A DNA stretch of 64,000 bases from Branchiostoma floridae. Taxonomy: Eukaryota > Chordata > Leptocardii > Amphioxiformes > Branchiostomatidae. The notes beneath the pieces are model-generated. The model did not search any database and was not told where the DNA came from. It worked only from the letters and a program-made list of their open reading frames with translations. Shown piece after piece: positions 59,511 through 64,000 of the stretch (the stretch's first letter is position 1; every line of letters starts with the position of its first letter). The DNA is taken from contig NC_049981.1 of NCBI RefSeq assembly GCF_000003815.2, positions 15,666,132-15,730,131 on the forward strand, written 5' to 3'. The position numbers and the translations under genes were made by a program.

Positions 59511-62500
59511 TACAACACACGATCTCACCAGGAACAGTTTTGAAGACCAAAAGTTATGACCGATATTTTTCTGGATAAAATATTCAGTGCATGAAAGCGA
59601 GTGAGGGTGTCGCTGTAATTGTTTAACGGAATTCAATTTCAATTTGTGCTGGAGCCCGGAAGGAAAACACTTCGGCCTTGACGTGGGAAAATCCCACAAA
59701 AACCCAATTAAAGACTGTCCAACAAAATATCACCGAAAGGTTGTGGCTACTTAGTCTTAGTTAACGTCCTCCCCACACCTCCTTGTGTATAGGACAATGC
59801 CCATACCCGTCTCTGTAGCCCTTGGGCCACACAACTCTGCAAGCTAACTTTAGGTGTATTCCATGAGATTAGACTGAAAACACATCAAATTTAGAACTAT
59901 GCGCAAACATGTAGATATGGTAGATATAGAATGCTTTATCACTCTGAACAAAGACAAAATGTTCTTGTATACGCGTATTGAGACTTTGAATGGCTTTTTG
60001 TTCAACTGTTTTTTATTGATTGATTTTTTAGTTTCCTTGTTTCTTAGTACCTATATATGTTTTACTGTAATGTATGGAAAGCAGCTGGTGACTGAATGAG
60101 CCATGGCCACTCTGGATAAGATACAAATAAAAGGATAAACAAACGATTACTATATTTTCTTTCATCTACAGTTTTGTCATAGATATCATCGGAATTTGGT
60201 GTCGATGGTGAGTGGCTAGGTCACGGTTTCAATTCATGTGTTCCTGGCTAGATGTTGTACCCATAACGTAACTTTCGTCACTCCACCCAGGTAAAAAATG
60301 GGTACATGATTTGGGTTGGGGAGGTGGAAGGAGAGGGATGGGCTCCGTCGTCCAATAGCATACTCGAGACCCTGAAGGCTTTGTGACCTTTACTATTTTT
60401 AAACCCGGGAATGCCATAACGGGACATTGACAACATGGCTGCCGAAGATAAACCCAAATGACCATCCTCTCTGTCTGGACAAAGGTTTAAGGTTTCTATG
60501 GAAATGTATTTACTGGTTTATAATATTGTACCGAGAAAAATTCCATCGGTGTTTTCACCAAGCACAATGAACCATGGCCTAAGGGCTATAACTATTTCCA
60601 GTAACGAGCATATCGGATGAGCGATAGCAGCTGGGATTCAAACTTTCGAAAGCCAGGGCCCACTTACCACTGGACTAAGTTCACTGCTGAAAAGTGATTA
60701 TGGTAGATGTGCCACTGTGAAAACTGTGACTATTTTTGCCTAGTCACCACCAGACTTGAGACTAACGGTTGCTGGAAAAATAGTCGAATTGGCTAAATCG
60801 GCTGAATGATTTGCAGATGAGATAGTCAGTTACTATAGTCACATACAGACAACCCAGAACACCATGGAGCCATGTAGAGGCTATGCTTACCAACCTTTAT
60901 GCCGTATTTACATTTTTTTCTGAATTCTAAGGCGCACTTGTGTTCATAGTATGCTCACGTGGTGGCTTCTTATTAAAGAACCCAATATGGTGACATTACA
61001 ATATCTCCACCTCCGGCCAATTGGGAAAGATTGTATGCATACGACTTTTCGTCTGCCATTCACATACGACTCTCTTTAACAACCATATACAAAGTCCGCA
61101 ATTCTATCCTGTCAACTAACAATACATTTCCCCTGCCCATTTGCTGGCAAGGATCACCATCCCAAACATTTTCTTACCACGACTTCCTGAAGTTTCCAAG
61201 CAGGGACCATAAGTCATGACTCGTGGATCAGCGGAGTTCGCCATCTACTGTACACCGGGGTTTTTAACCACGCTATAGACTATATTAGTAACGAAGAACA
61301 CATGTAGCTGCTACAATTAGCAGGCTTTACCGGGCTCACCCCAGCTTTGTTTTACTTCGCTTGGAAATCTGATGAGCACTTTTTAGTTATTCAAACCGCC
61401 GCCTTATGTGGGGTGCCCTCTTTACCGTAAGACTGGAGTTCTGGCGTCGGCGTTTTCGGCAAGTCTCCCGTCGCCTCGTAGCGGTCATTACGCGCGCCCT
61501 AATGGCGTGTTATGGCATTTTTACGACTCTGGAATCCCCCTTCCCGCCACAGTGAATCCTAGAAAAGCTGGTCGGGCGCTGGCGGGCATTTAGCGAGCAC
61601 GGCAAGTAACTGTGCAAATAGCCGGGTGCAGATTATAGAGGTGTCTGGGCGGATGAGTCCGATAGAGCTGATGTGGTCGGGTTATACCGCTCACTGAAGG
61701 GTCGGAGAGCAGCACTGGTTCTCAGTACACTAGGTGGGGAGGGGGGTGAGGTGTTCTATGTGTGTTAGAACAGGACAGGCGGAGCCAACAAGGAACGGCT
61801 TTAATCAAACTTGTAGGTTCTAATAGGTATTAAAAAAGTGACCTGTCACTGAAGTGGAAGATTTGCACCTACTTTTGACCATCTGCCGTGTTGTACCTAC
61901 AACAATAATGTGGGGCCATGTGTGAGAGTGAAGGGGAAGTGAGTCTGTGTAACTCCTTGGCCGGCTGAATTCTGCAGGCTATTTGACAAACACCTATCCG
62001 ACAGGCGCAGAAAATCCACATCTATTTTTGACAGACTGTGCGCCATGTTGGACCTAAAACTTTGTTCCAAGCTCCAAACGCATAGTACATAATTTGGAAA
62101 TAAGAGATCCGACGTAGAAAGAGTCAGATCCTAGTGATTCGGTTTATATATATTATAGGTCTTTTCTATAACGGCCGCTCCTACCATACCCTCGTCTGTA
62201 TTCCATATCTGACATAGTCATAGCCGAAATGTGAACACAGTAACAACAACAAGAACATCACATTGCTGCACTACCCTTTTCTGTCACCCGGTAAATGTCG
62301 AACAAACACATTTCCAACGGGAAAAATTGGTCTCAGATTAACCTCAATCTCTGATAATGGTAGGGTCCTCCAGGGCGGGTTAGCAAGACGACATTAGTCT
62401 GTGTTTCGTAATGTCTCTTTTATGTACTCCTCTGCACTCCGTCTAGATGAGCACTGGTAGAAATGGTTCACATTAGGTAAAGAAAGGCAAAGGTATAGAT

Positions 62501-62589
62501 AGTCCCAAAGTCTTTTTGATGCAGTAGGGGCAGCTGTGTCTAGGGTATGGTATTGGGAGACAGGGCCACACCCTGTACTAGCTCTTCTT
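59511..62589. other. No gene seen
   Basis: Mostly AT-rich. A GC-richer patch at ~61400-61750 has a 61-codon frame (61408-61593) with no recognisable family. A G-rich run lies near 61735-61750. Confidence 0.4.
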
Positions 62590-62661
62590 CCGCCTTTTGC
62601 CTCCCAAACGAAGTCAGGTACTCATTTGTACCCCTATGTGGAGTAAGGAAAGTCGCGTAAA

Positions 62662-62876
62662 GGCACGGTCACATAGTTGGTGCGATCGTCCTACGATCGC
62701 TAACTTTGGGCATGTTTTAGGACAGCCATGCATGTGTCCTACAATGTTCAATAGTCTTGCTGCACAAAACGCTCTCTTAGATCCTTGTGGGTGGTTGGCT
62801 CTGTCACTGCATGCATAAAAATCCTATTATCAAAATCGTACGACGATCGAACGACCAACATGCATGTGACCGCGCC
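62662..62876. mobile_element. MITE inserted in the SINE relic
   Basis: The left end GGCACGGTCACAT, then GTTGGTGCGATCGTCCTACG, matches the inverted right end GGCGCGGTCACATGCATGTT, then GGTCGTTCGATCGTCGTACG. TAAA occurs at both borders (~62658-62661 and 62881-62884), though a few extra bases on the right make the exact edge uncertain. Confidence 0.7.
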
Positions 62877-62895
62877 CATATAAAGAGCATTTTCC

Positions 62896-62985
62896 TAATC
62901 TCCAGGCAGAGCTACCGGTAGCTTATTAAGGAGTTGAGCTGACGAAGGAGTGTTCTGAGCCACCGGTAGATCTGCCTGGAGATTA
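62896..62985. mobile_element. 90-bp MITE with 9-bp target duplication
   Basis: The ends TAATCTCCAGGCAGAGCTAC, continuing CGGTAGC, are matched in inverted orientation with two substitutions. They are flanked by the exact direct repeat GCATTTTCC (62887-62895 and 62986-62994). It lies in the same SINE relic ~20 bp from the preceding MITE. Confidence 0.85.
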
Positions 62986-63075
62986 GCATTTTCCAATGCC
63001 ACAACGACTAGCCAGGAACGCCGGGAATCGAACCAGTGACCTCTTGGTCGTGAATTCGAAGCCACCACATTAGGT

Positions 63076-64000
63076 CTTGTCTTATAAAAATAAAGATTCT
63101 GTATCAATTATACATGTAAAACTTTAACTGATACTAGTGTCTAGGTTGCATAAGAGCAGTATAACATGTTACATGAAGAAAAGGGGGCGAAAGGAAATAC
63201 TTCACTGAACAATACTTTAAAATACTGTCCATAATAAGAAGGTATATGACGAGCTAGGAGTGATTTTGTTATGCTTTATTGACATTCTCCCCTATGCTCT
63301 ACCAAAATGGACTTCATGAGAATTTGTCTCCATTTTGACAATCGTTTTCTTTCTATGTGCGTACATGTAACATATGTCAACGGAAGTCGGTGCATATGCT
63401 ATCGTTTTTTCAATTCATTTTTCTTTTCTTTTAAACAACTTTCAAAGTCAGGGTTCCAAATGTAAAGTGTAAGAGTGTATCAAATTATGAATTGAAGAGG
63501 GTTTGGGGTTTCGAAAGTATCGTTGGGTGTACGATTTAGAGTAGAGTTTGGTTAGGACGTCGACGTTCACACATTAGAATTTGTAATGATTAGAAGGCTC
63601 TTGTCTACAGTTCTGATATCGTTGTTGTTGTGTTATCTGTAAGAAACCGACAGACATTCATCAGACAAGGCAGACCAAGTGTGGCTTTTGAAAAAGGTAT
63701 TTATTGCAGATATTCCTAAAAATGTACAGCCTATCATTTGATGATAGCCTACATGGGGCGCACTTGCACTAGGGATATGCGGCTTGAAGCACTACACTAA
63801 AACTCCTGTCCCTTTTCCTTACGTTCTCCTGCGGTCTTCAGATGGTTCAGAAGGCGACGCCTGAGCTGAAGGCCGCCAAAAGGACGACGGAGCAAAAACT
63901 ACTATGTCTACCTACCTCTATGTATAGAAGAAGCATTGCACAAGCGTCTAAATGCGATTTTTCGACTCTAGGGGCCACGCGAGCAAGCTAGCGATGTGCC
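63076..64000. other. No supported gene; possible exon edge near the end
   Basis: AT-rich. At ~63837-63842 a plus-strand acceptor-like TGCGGTCTTCAG precedes ATGGTTCAGAAGGCG, which opens a ~49-codon frame to a stop near 63990. The GC content rises here, but no family is recognisable, so I do not call a gene. Confidence 0.3.

Larger units (their letters stand above)
62590..63075 (-). mobile_element. SINE relic split by two MITE insertions
   Basis: Diverged SINE body (GGAGTAAGGAAAGTCGCGTA, 62640-62659) and head (CGGGAATCGAACCAGTGACC near 63021-63040, a degraded B box) are separated by two inserted elements. Removing them restores colinearity with the family across GTAAAG...GCATTTTCC. Confidence 0.7.

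Noticed and set aside
61408-61593. 61-codon frame in a GC-rich patch
   Set aside because: No family features, no splice signals and isolated; composition alone is not enough.

Overview
The window looks like a piece of a lancelet (Branchiostoma-type) nuclear genome. Genes are split by introns with GT-AG borders. Recognisable animal genes (HDHD2, an AEN/ISG20L2-type exonuclease, HYPK, CKS1, a GT31 glycosyltransferase) sit among lineage-specific ones (a nucleotidyltransferase-TPR protein, secreted LRR proteins). Intergenic DNA is crowded with short inverted-repeat transposons, tRNA-derived SINEs and microsatellites. The species call is inference from gene content and repeat style; no sequence search was possible.

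Layout. 0-10 kb: a gene-free block bounded by ~450-bp inverted repeats made of CTGCAG-rich tandem units, best read as one ~9.9-kb non-autonomous element holding a full-length SINE and other repeats. 10-13.5 kb: a piggyBac-type MITE and a second SINE. 13.5-16.0 kb (minus): five exons of HDHD2 without its 3' end. 16.4-18.0 kb: a Harbinger-like MITE with TAA duplications. 18.3-24.1 kb: a giant palindromic minisatellite of 51-bp units, split by a 100-N gap and flanked by inverted promoter-like copies at 18.1 and 26.1 kb. 27.4-28.7 kb (plus): DEDDh exonuclease gene. 29.9-35.0 kb (minus): a three-exon gene for a 1524-residue protein with a nucleotidyltransferase motif and 16 TPR-like units. 39-41 kb (minus): an LRR gene and a truncated paralogue. 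41.3-44 kb (minus): a 5'-truncated, frameshifted LINE. 46.5-47.1 kb (minus): two terminal exons of an unrecognised gene. 48.2-51.4 kb (minus): HYPK, head to head with CKS1 (plus, 52.8-53.6 kb) across an interval with a strong E2F-type site. 56.8-58.0 kb (plus): an intronless GT31 beta-1,3-galactosyltransferase-like gene. 58-64 kb: no gene recognised; SINE relics and nested MITEs.

How the genes relate. These are independent eukaryotic genes, not an operon. The clearest regulatory link is the HYPK/CKS1 intergenic region, whose E2F-like site suits a cell-cycle gene. The most unusual structure is the 18-26 kb palindrome: both arms carry promoter-like ETS motifs pointing inward, followed by dozens of units each resembling a 3' splice site followed closely by 5' splice sites. 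The long open frames across that array run antisense to those signals and are artefacts of a repeat length divisible by three.
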